Shown piece after piece: positions 18,635 through 27,495 of a stretch of DNA of 33,135 nucleotides; positions within the stretch are counted from its first letter, which is position 1, and the number at the start of each line of letters is the position of its first letter. The notes under the pieces were generated by a model, which worked only from the letters and a program-made list of their open reading frames with translations, ran no database searches and had not been told where the DNA came from. The stretch is from assembly GCA_021785005.1 (NCBI GenBank), contig JAJYGT010000049.1, forward strand, positions 1-33,135, written 5' to 3'. The stretch is from Actinomycetes bacterium (GTDB lineage: Bacteria; Actinomycetota; Acidimicrobiia; Acidimicrobiales; Acidimicrobiaceae). Position numbers and translations under genes: made by a program.

Positions 18635-19459
18635 TTAGAGCGGTGCCGTTTGACTGTCCACCTGATTCGGCCTTGAATTCGATAGTGACGATTTGAACGA
18701 TATATGTCGATTGTAATAAAAAAATCCAGCAACAGAGACTAGCAAAAGTACGATTGAAAATACCTCGACTGCATCCCAAAGACGAGGAATAGCAAGCCAT
18801 AAGTATTCGTCCCAGAAACGAGTTACTGACCACATTATGATCGCTAAGATTGCGAGAGATCCTACTTTGAGCGGATTCAGTTTGCGCGCGGCAAATTTCT
18901 TTTCAGCGTAAAGTAGCACTAAGAAGATGGCCCCGTCTTCAATTGACTGGAATATCGGAACTGGTATTCGATAGCCGATTTGCCCCGCATACTGAAGTCC
19001 GTACCACGATGTAGTCGGTCGTCCGCCACCTTGGTACATGAGCTGAGGTCCAAGGATTCGACCCACCGACCAGCCCAGTATCAGTGCGGGTGCTACCATA
19101 TCAAATGCTCTGGCCAGACTCAGCTCAGGTGCGTATTTTTTCATTAAAAATACGCCAACAGGAATCGCACCTGCAAGGCCACCGAAGGATGACAAACCGC
19201 CGTGCCATATAAGGGGAATTTGAATGGGGTTGCTGACGTAATAATTTAAATTAGCCACGACATGTACGATTCGGGCGCCAACGATGGCCGCTGCAATAAT
19301 CCAGAGAAAAGATTTGCCTACCCATTCGTAAGGTTCGTTTGCGCTTCGCAACCTGTGCTCAAAATATCTGTAGGAAAGGTAGAATGCGATCGCCAAACCG
19401 ATGCCATAAGTGTGGACCTGCAACGGTCCAATGTTAAACTCTACCGGTATTGGTTTCAT
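18635..19459 (-). CDS. lgt: Prolipoprotein diacylglyceryl transferase-like membrane protein, atypical
   Basis: A 274-residue protein with about seven membrane helices and the Lgt layout: the first periplasmic motif VHTYGIGLAIAF (Tyr equivalent to the catalytic-region Tyr26 of E. coli), GGLSSFGGLAGAI, GWSVGRILGPQLMYQ and the late RFWDE (Arg/Glu pair equivalent to Arg239/Glu243). Lgt moves diacylglyceryl from phosphatidylglycerol to the lipobox cysteine. Odd: the near-invariant G-N-x-x-N-x-E box after GR is replaced (GRILGPQ). The ATG at 19459 has GAGGAATTC upstream; a longer TTG start four codons before overlaps that site and is rejected. It may be a working divergent Lgt or a paralogue. Confidence 0.8.
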   Translation of the reverse strand: MKPIPVEFNIGPLQVHTYGIGLAIAFYLSYRYFEHRLRSANEPYEWVGKSFLWIIAAAIVGARIVHVVANLNYYVSNPIQIPLIWHGGLSSFGGLAGAIPVGVFLMKKYAPELSLARAFDMVAPALILGWSVGRILGPQLMYQGGGRPTTSWYGLQYAGQIGYRIPVPIFQSIEDGAIFLVLLYAEKKFAARKLNPLKVGSLAILAIIMWSVTRFWDEYLWLAIPRLWDAVEVFSIVLLLVSVAGFFYYNRHISFKSSLSNSRPNQVDSQTAPL

Positions 19460-19660
19460 AGAATTCCTCAAGTGTTAGGGCGTCAAAGTATCGCTTGAAA
19501 ATATTATGCGCGTGCTCGTTACTTACTCCATAAGTCGTCTTAGCGCTAAAAAATTCCAAATCTGTTTGCGATGTAAGTCTAGACGGATATTTTCATCAAC
19601 ATGAGTGGACCGTAAAACGTTGGTTCTTCCCCCGTAACACCTGGGCATCCTTTATTCACA

Positions 19661-19684
19661 AAAATGTTACCGTGGTAAAATTTT
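19661..19684 (-). terminator. Palindromic hairpin between pyk and lgt
   Basis: Two 11-base arms with one mismatch (AAAATGTTACC and GGTAAAATTTT) separated by two bases. On the - strand it lies 92 bases after the pyruvate kinase stop and runs into a T-rich end, so it suits an intrinsic terminator of pyk; it could instead be an operator for lgt. The 316-base spacer around it holds no gene. Confidence 0.5.
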
Positions 19685-19775
19685 GTAATACTTGGTAAGT
19701 CCGTATCGCTGCGGCTGAAATTTTAGTCTTTGTAAGGGCTTGAGACCGATATTGAAGATGATCGAAACTCGACCT

Positions 19776-21215
19776 TTAAATTTTTATAATATCGATTCGG
19801 TTGGTGTCTCCCGATTGTCGACCTTGGGATCCTTGTGTCAAAAGCAATAAGGATGCTTTAGGATCGAGTTTGCTCATGACCACCCGTGCGGTATCTTCCC
19901 AGCTCTCATCTGTTGGCTTAATGACGTAAGGTGCCACCCCAGAAGTAAACAAAAGCCTCCGAGCGGTAGCTTCAAAAGGAGATAGAGCGATGATCCAGGG
20001 TTTCATTCTGAACTTGGCAATGCTCCTTGGAGTTGCTCCCGACTCCGTCGGAGTTACGATATAGTCTGGCTTTAGTTTGTCAACTGCTGAAAGTACAGAT
20101 AGGGCTACTATTTCAGGGATAGTAGTTGATACTGATCGCATTCGGTCAGCCACGCGTTCACGAGATGGCAAAAACGTTGCGTGCTCTTCTGTGTGGCTGG
20201 CTACTCTAGCTAGCGTGGCAACGGCTTCAACTGCGTAATTGCCCATCGCAGATTCTTCTGAGAGCATGACTGCGTCGGTGCCATCAAGTATTGCGTTGGC
20301 AACATCTGTTACTTCGGCACGCGTTGGTCTTGGGGAGTCGATCATGGACTCGAGCATTTGAGTAGCGGTAATAACTGGTTTACCCGCACAGTTCGCTCTG
20401 AAAATGAGTTCTTTTTGGATAAGGGGTATTTCTTCGAGTGGAAGTTCTATACCCAAATCTCCACGGGCGACCATAATACCGTCGGCCGCTTCTAAAATTG
20501 CGTCAATGTCCCTAAGAGCCGCAGGATGTTCGATCTTGGCAAACAAGAAGGGAGAGAATCCATGATCGCTTGCAATTTTGCGAGCCCTTGCGAGATCTTC
20601 GGCTCTTTGCACGAAAGAAATCGATAGGGCATCGGCGCCGCGGGAAAGAGCGAAGAATAAGAGTTCAGCATCTTTATCAGTCAGTGACGAGATGTCTAGT
20701 GTCGTACCAGGAAGGTTAATTCCCTTATGGGAGCTGAGCTCCCCGCCGGCTGTTACTTTGCACAGTATGTTGTTTCCGGTCACACTAACGACTTCAAGGG
20801 CGATAAATCCATCCGCCAAGTAAATCAGTGATCCCCCTGAAACGGCCCCAGCAAGTCCCGGAAAGTCGACCGGTATCGTGATTTCGTCCGACTCAACTTT
20901 GGTGTCCGAGGGCGCGAGAGTTACTGTATCGTCTCGCTTTAGTTCAATTGGTTCAGCGAGCTTTCCAATTCGCATTTTAGGTCCTGGGAGGTCAGCAAGG
21001 ATTGAAATCATTTTTCCAGTATGTCGCTCGGCCCGTCGCACCAAAGCGATCAAGCGCACAATTGAAGCGGGAGTGCCATGTGCCAGGTTCAGTCGCGCCA
21101 CATTCATACCCGCATTGACCATTGCAACTACGGTTTCGATGTTTGCACTTGCAGGTCCAAGTGTTGCTACAATTTTGGTCTTTTTTCCTTCGAGCAACGT
21201 ATTCATAGTTCCCAT
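19776..21215 (-). CDS. pyk: Pyruvate kinase
   Basis: A 479-residue cytosolic enzyme that makes ATP and pyruvate from ADP and phosphoenolpyruvate. Motifs: KTKIVATLGPAS (12-23), RLNLAHG (41-47), DLPGPKMRIG (75-84), FAKIEHP with the catalytic Lys, MVARGDLGIELPLEEIP, and ITATQMLESMIDSPRPTRAEVTDVANAILDGTDAVMLSEESA. The C-terminal domain is normal in length. Two residues tied to monovalent cation use differ from K+-dependent enzymes: Ala in place of Ser in the N-F-S-H-G box and Lys80 in place of the Glu of G-P-E. Starts MGTM and MNTLL are both possible. The enolase gene earlier in the window codes the preceding glycolytic step. Confidence 0.97.
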   Translation of the reverse strand: MGTMNTLLEGKKTKIVATLGPASANIETVVAMVNAGMNVARLNLAHGTPASIVRLIALVRRAERHTGKMISILADLPGPKMRIGKLAEPIELKRDDTVTLAPSDTKVESDEITIPVDFPGLAGAVSGGSLIYLADGFIALEVVSVTGNNILCKVTAGGELSSHKGINLPGTTLDISSLTDKDAELLFFALSRGADALSISFVQRAEDLARARKIASDHGFSPFLFAKIEHPAALRDIDAILEAADGIMVARGDLGIELPLEEIPLIQKELIFRANCAGKPVITATQMLESMIDSPRPTRAEVTDVANAILDGTDAVMLSEESAMGNYAVEAVATLARVASHTEEHATFLPSRERVADRMRSVSTTIPEIVALSVLSAVDKLKPDYIVTPTESGATPRSIAKFRMKPWIIALSPFEATARRLLFTSGVAPYVIKPTDESWEDTARVVMSKLDPKASLLLLTQGSQGRQSGDTNRIDIIKI

Positions 21216-21377
21216 TCGATTGTTTCTTCACTGAAGACTTTAGCAAGTGCGAAGTCGGATTCGAATTGCATTTTGACTAGTTGTTAATTTTGCTTCAAAA
21301 AATGGAGTGCAAACTCGAGATCAACAAATTGTCTGTCAAAAATTTTGTTTTACTAAAGAGAGCTTAGATCGAAAAAA

Positions 21378-22322
21378 TTATTCGCTAAACCGAAGAAGCA
21401 ACTTCCCGGTTTTTGGCTCATTTGCGAACTTGTGATAGGCAAGACGTACCTCATTGGCACTGTACACGGAATCTACAACGGGCTTTATTTTTCCTGAAAT
21501 AAACAGCGGTAGTATTTCGCGAGAAAACTGCGCGGCAATTTCGGCTTTCTCTGCAAGGTCTCTGGAACGAAGCGTTGAACCTCTTATCGTCGCGCGTTTT
21601 TGCATCAAGAGTCGTAAGTCGAGTTCAATTGCAGGGTTCCCGCTAATTCCGATGGTGACTATCGTACCGCCACTGGCAAGACTTGGTAGAGTCGTAGGAA
21701 AACTCTCTCCTCCGATTAGCTCGATGACCGTGTCGTAGGGCGCATATTGTGAGATCTGGTCGGGTGCTATGGCGTGGGCCCCTAAATCGTGGACGAATTG
21801 TTTGGCGCGGTCATTTCTAGAAGTGCCAAATACTATTCCTCCTGCTGTCACTGCAAGAGTTACAGCAGCTGATCCGACTCCTCCGGTTGCTCCCGTTATC
21901 AAAATGCGTTTACCAATTGCAAAGTTTCCTTGGGTGAAAATGGCGTCATAGGCAGTAATGAAGGCTTCTGGAATAGCACCTGCTTGCAACAGATCAAAGT
22001 CGTTTGGTAACGCTATCACCTGATCGAATCTGATTGCGATGTATTCTGCCTGAGCTGCTCCAGATGCAATTCCCATAACTTTTTTCCCGTTGAACTGGGT
22101 GGGTACCTTTGCTCCTTGTCCGACGACCATGCCAGAATATTCAAGTCCTAATAGGTCTTGAGGGGTTCCTTGTGGAGCACGATAATGGCCCGCAATCTGA
22201 AGTAGATCTGCGGCGTTAATTCCGGCAAAACCAACTTTGACCAAGAGGTCTAAATCGCCTATATTAGGAGGTTCTACCTCGGCGAGAACCGCTTCTGAGT
22301 TGATGATCTTTACTGCTTTCAT
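21378..22322 (-). CDS. Zinc-independent quinone oxidoreductase-like dehydrogenase (MDR superfamily)
   Basis: A 314-residue cytosolic oxidoreductase. The GroES-like N-terminal half has VGFAGINAADLLQIAGHYRAPQG and LGLEYSGMVVG; the Rossmann half has ILITGATGGVGSAAVTLA (140-157), the NADPH-binding loop. The structural and catalytic Cys/His zinc ligands of alcohol dehydrogenases are missing, which places it with quinone oxidoreductases of the PIG3/QorB kind. Substrate unknown; such enzymes reduce quinones or enones. It is a - strand gene between pyk and the NlpC/P60 gene, with modest gaps and no clear shared operon. Confidence 0.9.
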   Translation of the reverse strand: MKAVKIINSEAVLAEVEPPNIGDLDLLVKVGFAGINAADLLQIAGHYRAPQGTPQDLLGLEYSGMVVGQGAKVPTQFNGKKVMGIASGAAQAEYIAIRFDQVIALPNDFDLLQAGAIPEAFITAYDAIFTQGNFAIGKRILITGATGGVGSAAVTLAVTAGGIVFGTSRNDRAKQFVHDLGAHAIAPDQISQYAPYDTVIELIGGESFPTTLPSLASGGTIVTIGISGNPAIELDLRLLMQKRATIRGSTLRSRDLAEKAEIAAQFSREILPLFISGKIKPVVDSVYSANEVRLAYHKFANEPKTGKLLLRFSE

Positions 22323-22380
22323 CCAACCCTCTAAGTCAAGCTAGCATCTAAATGTTTTGGTCTATTTTGAATAGAAGCTG

Positions 22381-23568
22381 CTAAGGACGTCCAGCTCCTA
22401 CGGGCACACCATCCCAGTAAACGCTTCGAACCGCGACGGGGTAGGAAGGGTTATCGGCTACGACTACCTGGCCACCGCCTATATAGATAGCTACGTGGTC
22501 AATTGGAGTGTAGTAAAAGATAAGGTCGCCCGGCTGAAGAGCCGTAAGAGGTATATGAGCGATTGAGTCATATTGTGCTGCCGCAGAGTGCGGTAGCGGT
22601 ACTCCTGCATGTCCCCAAACGTAAGCAGTCAGTCCAGAGCAATCAAATGCATTCGGTCCCTCGGCGCCAAATACATACGGTTTACCAACCTCCTGCATAG
22701 CAAGCGCTACAGCCTCTCCAGCTCCTGCTCCAACTGGAATCGGCGAGGTTTGCACAGCCAAGGTAGAAGTTTGCGTACTTTGAACGTTTTGAGCCGCGGC
22801 GCTCGCTTGTTGCTGTGCAGCAAGGGCCGCTTGTTGCTGTGCCAGAACGAGTTGTTGGGCGCGACGTTGTGCAGCGAGTGCTGCTTGCTGCTGCGCTTGT
22901 TGTACAAGTACCGCAATTGATGAATTGACGCTATTGAGTTGACTCTGTGCCTGATCGGTTGCCACTTGAGCGTCCTTTTTAGACTGGGCAGCTGATGTTA
23001 GCGTGGATGTAACCTGAGCTTGTTGGACTTGCAACGCTTGCGTTTGCCGACGCAGAGTTGTCGTCGCGGCCTGGAATTGGCTTATAAGTGTTTGCTGTGA
23101 ATTAGCAACTGTGCCTGCAAAAACTTTGCGAAGAGTGACATCGGTAGAGGTGCCTGTGATCAAATCGCTAAAAGATACTACCGCGCCACCCTCAGTATAA
23201 AAGTTAACTGCCTCAACTGCCAGTTTATGTTTGAGACTGACGATGCTCGACTGCGTTTGCAGAATCTTTTGTTGTTGAACATGCATCTGCGTATTGAGTG
23301 ACTGGAGTTGTAATTGGGCTTGGTCGTACTGTTCCGCATACATCGCAACTTGATTATTTAAGCTGGAAATTCTCTGTGCAATCGACGAAGCTTGTGCTTT
23401 TGCGACTGCAATCTGATCTGCGCTAGCAACTTGAGTGCCCGCTAATGCGGGCACAAAAGAGAGAGATATTGTCGAGATGATTTTTAAGAGTCGCATCTTT
23501 TTTTGGCGGCTTGCGTAATTTTTATTCTTAGCCTTGCGAGCTGTTTTAATCGTTAACACCTGCATCAC
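22381..23568 (-). CDS. NlpC/P60 peptidoglycan endopeptidase with N-terminal coiled coil (RipA-like)
   Basis: A 395-residue exported cell-wall hydrolase. A basic start leads to a signal peptide (about 25-50, ending ASA before DQ). Residues 51-about 255 are a long Gln/Ala-rich coiled coil, as in RipA and PcsB-like proteins, which keep the enzyme inactive until division partners bind. The C-terminal NlpC/P60 domain (about 283-395) has catalytic Cys310 (FDCSGL), His358 (DHVAIYIG) and a third polar residue near Asn373. It cuts the peptide stems during cell separation. The first start is GTG; Met25 at base 23496 gives a normal-length signal peptide and may be the real start. Confidence 0.93.
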   Translation of the reverse strand: MMQVLTIKTARKAKNKNYASRQKKMRLLKIISTISLSFVPALAGTQVASADQIAVAKAQASSIAQRISSLNNQVAMYAEQYDQAQLQLQSLNTQMHVQQQKILQTQSSIVSLKHKLAVEAVNFYTEGGAVVSFSDLITGTSTDVTLRKVFAGTVANSQQTLISQFQAATTTLRRQTQALQVQQAQVTSTLTSAAQSKKDAQVATDQAQSQLNSVNSSIAVLVQQAQQQAALAAQRRAQQLVLAQQQAALAAQQQASAAAQNVQSTQTSTLAVQTSPIPVGAGAGEAVALAMQEVGKPYVFGAEGPNAFDCSGLTAYVWGHAGVPLPHSAAAQYDSIAHIPLTALQPGDLIFYYTPIDHVAIYIGGGQVVVADNPSYPVAVRSVYWDGVPVGAGRP

Positions 23569-23989
23569 AGTTTGATTATGCTAGTCAGTCTCATCCCAAG
23601 TCACCCGCAGTTAATAAAGATTGATCTATCAACAGGTAAAATTCAGCATTTATTAACATTCTGATCACATTTCGACCATTAAATTGGGTTGCTTAAATTG
23701 TTTTTGACTTTTGTCGATGGGACCGAGGTTGGGTTACGCAGCAGTAATGGTGCTCGTTGGCGATTTATAAGGCGCAATTGCTCACTACGTGTCTTGTGAA
23801 ATATTGGTTCATTCCTAAACAGTTCTGTTTGTTCGCTAACGTTTGTTCTTGTCAACAAACACAGATGAAACTCTAATGTATATCGCTCTGCTATTTGAAT
23901 TTGGAGTTGCGATTATACGACCTCGGTGATTGTAACGCCCGGGTTATATTCGTAGTTGTTATTTTCAAATTGTGTAGTAAATTACAAAA
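23569..23989. other. Intergenic region of 421 bases between divergent genes
   Basis: No gene recognised. It should contain the promoters of the NlpC/P60 gene and of fumC. One inverted repeat, GTTTGTT (23841-23847) with AACAAAC (23854-23860) and a six-base loop, could be a regulator site. Very AT-rich on the fumC side. Confidence 0.5.
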
Positions 23990-25393
23990 GTGATGAGTGA
24001 AATAAAGACCCAAGAATTTAGAATTGAGCATGACTCAATGGGTGAGGTACGCGTTCCATTGGACGCTACGTGGCAGGCTCAAACCCAAAGAGCAGTCGAG
24101 AACTTTCCGATTTCAGGCCAAAGGGTGGCACCGTCTTTGATTGTCGCGCTGGCCGCTATAAAGTCTGAGGCGGCACGAGTAAATGCCGAATTGAATGTTC
24201 TTCCAGGCGATATTGCTAACGCGCTGAGCGTGGCTGCTGACAGAGTTGTTGCTGGCGAATATGCAGATCAGTTTCCTGTTGATGTATTTCAAACCGGATC
24301 TGGAACTTCCACCAATATGAATGTGAATGAAGTACTCGCTAGTTTGGCAACATCTTCACTTGATTCTCAAGTGGTTAGCCCGAACGATCACGCGAATGCC
24401 TCCCAATCTTCAAACGACGTTTTCCCAAGCGCAATAAGAGTTGCCGCCGCCAGAGAGATTTCGGTAGCGCTTGTGCCTTCCTTACAAGGTTTAGCATTGG
24501 CTCTTGAAAACAAAATGACCGAGTTTGCTGATGTTGTCAAAGCCGGTAGGACGCACTTGATGGATGCTACACCGGTCACATTAGGACAAGAGTTCTCGGG
24601 GTATGCTGCTGCGGTTCGGTACGGAATCGAACGACTCCATGCGGCAATGTCTCGACTTTGTGAACTTCCCCTTGGTGGTACCGCCGTTGGTACTGGAATA
24701 AACGCACCTCGGGAGTTTGCGCCAAAGGTTATAGCCCGGCTTGCGTCACGGTTTTCTCTACCGCTTATCGAAGCACGAAATCACTTTGAAGCACAAGGAA
24801 CATGTGACGCACTTTCTGAGATGTCAGCGGTAACTAGAACAGTTGCCCTATCTTTGTACAAGATCGCAAACGACTTACGCTGGATGAGTTCAGGACCGAG
24901 ATGCGGATTAGGAGAGATTCATTTGCCGGATTTGCAGCCTGGATCATCAATTATGCCCGGCAAGGTGAACCCAGTGGTACCAGAGGCAGTTTGTCAAGTA
25001 GTCGCTCAAGTGATTGGTAACGATGCTGCTGTTGCATTTGGAGCAAGTGCGGGAAACTTTGAGCTCAATGTGATGCTCCCTGTGGTGGCGCGAAACCTAC
25101 TAGAGTCAATTGGCTTGCTTGGTGCGGTAAGTGATCTTCTCACAAAGAAGTGCATTGTAGGCATAACGGCAAACGTCGAAAAATGTGAAAAATATGCACT
25201 TTCTTCGCCTTCGATTGGTACTGCATTAAACCCATATATTGGATACGAGGCCGCTGCCCGGGTAATTAAAAAATCTCTTGAACAAGAAAAAGACCTACGG
25301 ACGGTAGTGCTCGAAGAGGGATTATTGACTCCAGAACAGGTCGATAAAGCATTGAACGTCCAAGATATGACAAAGGGTGGATTTTTGCGCTAA
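23990..25393 (+). CDS. fumC: Fumarate hydratase class II
   Basis: A 467-residue TCA-cycle enzyme, an iron-independent homotetramer converting fumarate to malate. Motifs: [11 protein letters not shown] (105-115), [16 protein letters not shown] (138-153), [20 protein letters not shown] (186-205, with catalytic His189), and [16 protein letters not shown] (318-333), the signature loop with the catalytic serine. Length and order are normal. GTG at 23990 and ATG at 23993 are adjacent start choices; neither has a strong ribosome site. The next gene starts ten bases after the stop. Confidence 0.97.
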   Translation: MMSEIKTQEFRIEHDSMGEVRVPLDATWQAQTQRAVENFPISGQRVAPSLIVALAAIKSEAARVNAELNVLPGDIANALSVAADRVVAGEYADQFPVDVFQTGSGTSTNMNVNEVLASLATSSLDSQVVSPNDHANASQSSNDVFPSAIRVAAAREISVALVPSLQGLALALENKMTEFADVVKAGRTHLMDATPVTLGQEFSGYAAAVRYGIERLHAAMSRLCELPLGGTAVGTGINAPREFAPKVIARLASRFSLPLIEARNHFEAQGTCDALSEMSAVTRTVALSLYKIANDLRWMSSGPRCGLGEIHLPDLQPGSSIMPGKVNPVVPEAVCQVVAQVIGNDAAVAFGASAGNFELNVMLPVVARNLLESIGLLGAVSDLLTKKCIVGITANVEKCEKYALSSPSIGTALNPYIGYEAAARVIKKSLEQEKDLRTVVLEEGLLTPEQVDKALNVQDMTKGGFLR

Positions 25394-25402
25394 TTTGGTG
25401 AT

Positions 25403-26200
25403 ATGAATCCACTTGAAATCTTGCGTTATATCGCAGGTTTAGATGACGAGTCACCAGAGCACGTTGTCGCTGCTTCGCTTGATTCGTTGAGTGTTCTAAG
25501 TGCGCAACCCGAACTGTTGTTTGTAGCGCTTAAGCGTCTACTGCTAGCGCATCCGCGAAATGGACTTCTATGGTGGGTTGCAAACAAGATATTATTGTCG
25601 ATTGATATTGAGAGTGAATTGCTCGAAATCAAGACAGTACTATCCAACGATGTCACCTTAGATGCTCTTACTGAAGAATTAGAAAATGGGACCGTCCTTT
25701 TTTTCTTGGATGAAAATCGAGGATTTCAAGACGTTCAGACTCCAAAGCTAACGCGACGATCGCTTCAAGCCTCGTTAGCGCGCCTAGAACGCCGAGGACC
25801 AATTAATTACTTTGATCCGATTCATCCGTTCACACAACTCCTCGCTAAAGCACATCCAAGAGATCTTTCGGCAGTTGTTATTGAACCAACGTCGTTTTCG
25901 AATGGATACGTCGTAATAGCCAGCGAAGTCGCTTCGATAGCGGACCGGGTGTTGGTAGAAGGTGTGCGAGTAATATGTCGAGTGCCCGTAGGTTTTGAAC
26001 TGCCGAAATTACTTTTTGAAGCGCAGGTTAACGTGCTGGTAAAAGATTGTGATAGTTCGGATCGATTTCTATGCGATGACCTAACGGAATTAGGAGCGTT
26101 GCCCGGCTTTCGAGCGAATCCGGAATTGGTAACTCTTGTAATGGGTAACCGTGGAGGGAACCGTAGCGATAGAGTTGCGTCTGAATTGCTCCTTATTTGA
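25403..26200 (+). CDS. Unrecognised protein coupled to fumC
   Basis: A 265-residue cytosolic protein that I cannot assign. No signal or membrane helix. The N-terminal 90 residues are helical and Leu-rich (EHVVAASLDSLSVLSAQPELLFVALKRLLLAHP). The second half alternates strands and helices in a Rossmann-like rhythm (DLSAVVIEPTSFSNGYVVIAS, VRVICRVPVGFELPKLLFEAQVNVLVKD), and ends in VTLVMGNRGGNRSDRVASELLL. Codon use and composition match its neighbours, so it is likely an inherited rather than acquired gene. It begins ten bases after the fumC stop, with a weak GGTGAT site, and is probably cotranscribed with fumC. Confidence 0.75.
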   Translation: MNPLEILRYIAGLDDESPEHVVAASLDSLSVLSAQPELLFVALKRLLLAHPRNGLLWWVANKILLSIDIESELLEIKTVLSNDVTLDALTEELENGTVLFFLDENRGFQDVQTPKLTRRSLQASLARLERRGPINYFDPIHPFTQLLAKAHPRDLSAVVIEPTSFSNGYVVIASEVASIADRVLVEGVRVICRVPVGFELPKLLFEAQVNVLVKDCDSSDRFLCDDLTELGALPGFRANPELVTLVMGNRGGNRSDRVASELLLI

Positions 26201-27495
26201 CACTTGTCTTGTATGCAAATTGCTGGCAGGTATAGTGCCATGTAAAACACACTGGCTTAATCGATTTGAATTCTTGAAAGATCTTTGCGTGCCAGTCATT
26301 CTACCGAGCACTGTTTATCCGATGTCTTGATTTCTGGTGCGTTAGATGATTATCCGAAGTTCGTTAGGTTGTCTCTTTTGGAGCGCTTTTTAATTACTTG
26401 CTCCCGAGAGTGTTTTTTCGACTCCATGGGTATTAACCTCCATTTACATCATGGAGGTAGAACTCACATTAGGTGTGGATTAATGTTTAGGGAGCCTGCC
26501 ATCGGTTGTTTGAACTTTAACGAGACTTTTTTCAAGTTCAGCACGTGTTATCAACACGCCCAGGTTGTCAGATAACACAATGACGCTGACCAAAACAGTT
26601 TATGGACCAAATACACCTTCTGTAGTGTCAATTCAAAGACCGTAAATACTTAGGATGAAATTGACGAAATCCCAGGCCAGTACTTATGTTTTGTTTAGAA
26701 TTAAATACTTGATTGAATTCACGTGCCGAAGAAATCTATATAGTATCGTATTACCAGTGCAGTCCTATTTGGATAGAAACGGTCGAAATGACAAGTAAAT
26801 GGCGCGCAATGGTTATCACTTTAGGTATCGGGGGGGTGTCCCTATGTTTTTGTCAAGTTATTTCAGACGTTTTTTGACATTGGGATCTGAGATGAACTTT
26901 GGAGTGCGACATAGGGTTGGCTTTACCAATCTCCTCATGATCAAACTATTTGTCACGTCCCCGTCGAACCCTTGCTGATTGACTTGGGGAACTTTCTCGC
27001 GTCTACTTGATGCCAGACCAGATAAAGAGTAACGCACGGCAGATGACATTAGTGAGTCTCACTAATTTTTCGACCTTGTGTACCAGGAGCTCACTCGCCT
27101 TTGAGCCCAAGCTTCCCATCTCAACCCTTGAGTTCATTAAACACGACTCTTCCGTACAGGTCTGACGTTTGTTGAAAAGTGAAGAACAGGGCTGCTGGAT
27201 TTGTGGACAATCGCGCCCCAGCTTGATCTCGTTATGCTGTTGAAGCTGTCTCGAGCGGCGCCACGTAGGGGCGCGACCGAGCTACCCCTGGGGAAAAGCC
27301 GGGGCAATTTGCACAGCAGAACAGGGATCAAAAAGTTGCTTCTACTCAGGTGGATTGCGGCTTTACCACAGGGTCGCTTTTTGACCACAAGCTCCACAGC
27401 CGCTACTACTACCAGATAAACATCTAATTTTCTTTAGGAGCCAGGCTACTTGCACAGCGACGGTGCTCCAGGAGTTGCGAGTTCGCCTATTTTTG
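26201..27495. other. About 1.3 kb without a recognisable gene, next to IS110
   Basis: Open frames here are short and look random. Visible structure: an 8-base hairpin ACCTCCAT / ATGGAGGT (26436-26443, 26451-26458), an inverted repeat GTGTTATC / GATAACAC (26545-26552, 26571-26578), a run of seven G near 26829, and a GC-rich patch (about 27200-27400) unlike the AT-rich first half. CCTATGTTTTTGTCAAG (near 26840) is nearly repeated as CCTATTTTTGTCAAG beside the IS110 stop. Probably decayed genes or old mobile elements; the IS110 right end lies in its last 80 or so bases. Confidence 0.5.

Noticed and set aside
26285-26575. 96-codon open frame after the fumC partner gene
   Set aside because: No ribosome site, Cys/His-rich random-looking composition and no motif.
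27137-27419. Overlapping open frames on both strands of the GC-rich patch near IS110
   Set aside because: Lengths are what a GC-rich stretch yields by chance, and neither translation shows a family pattern or start site.
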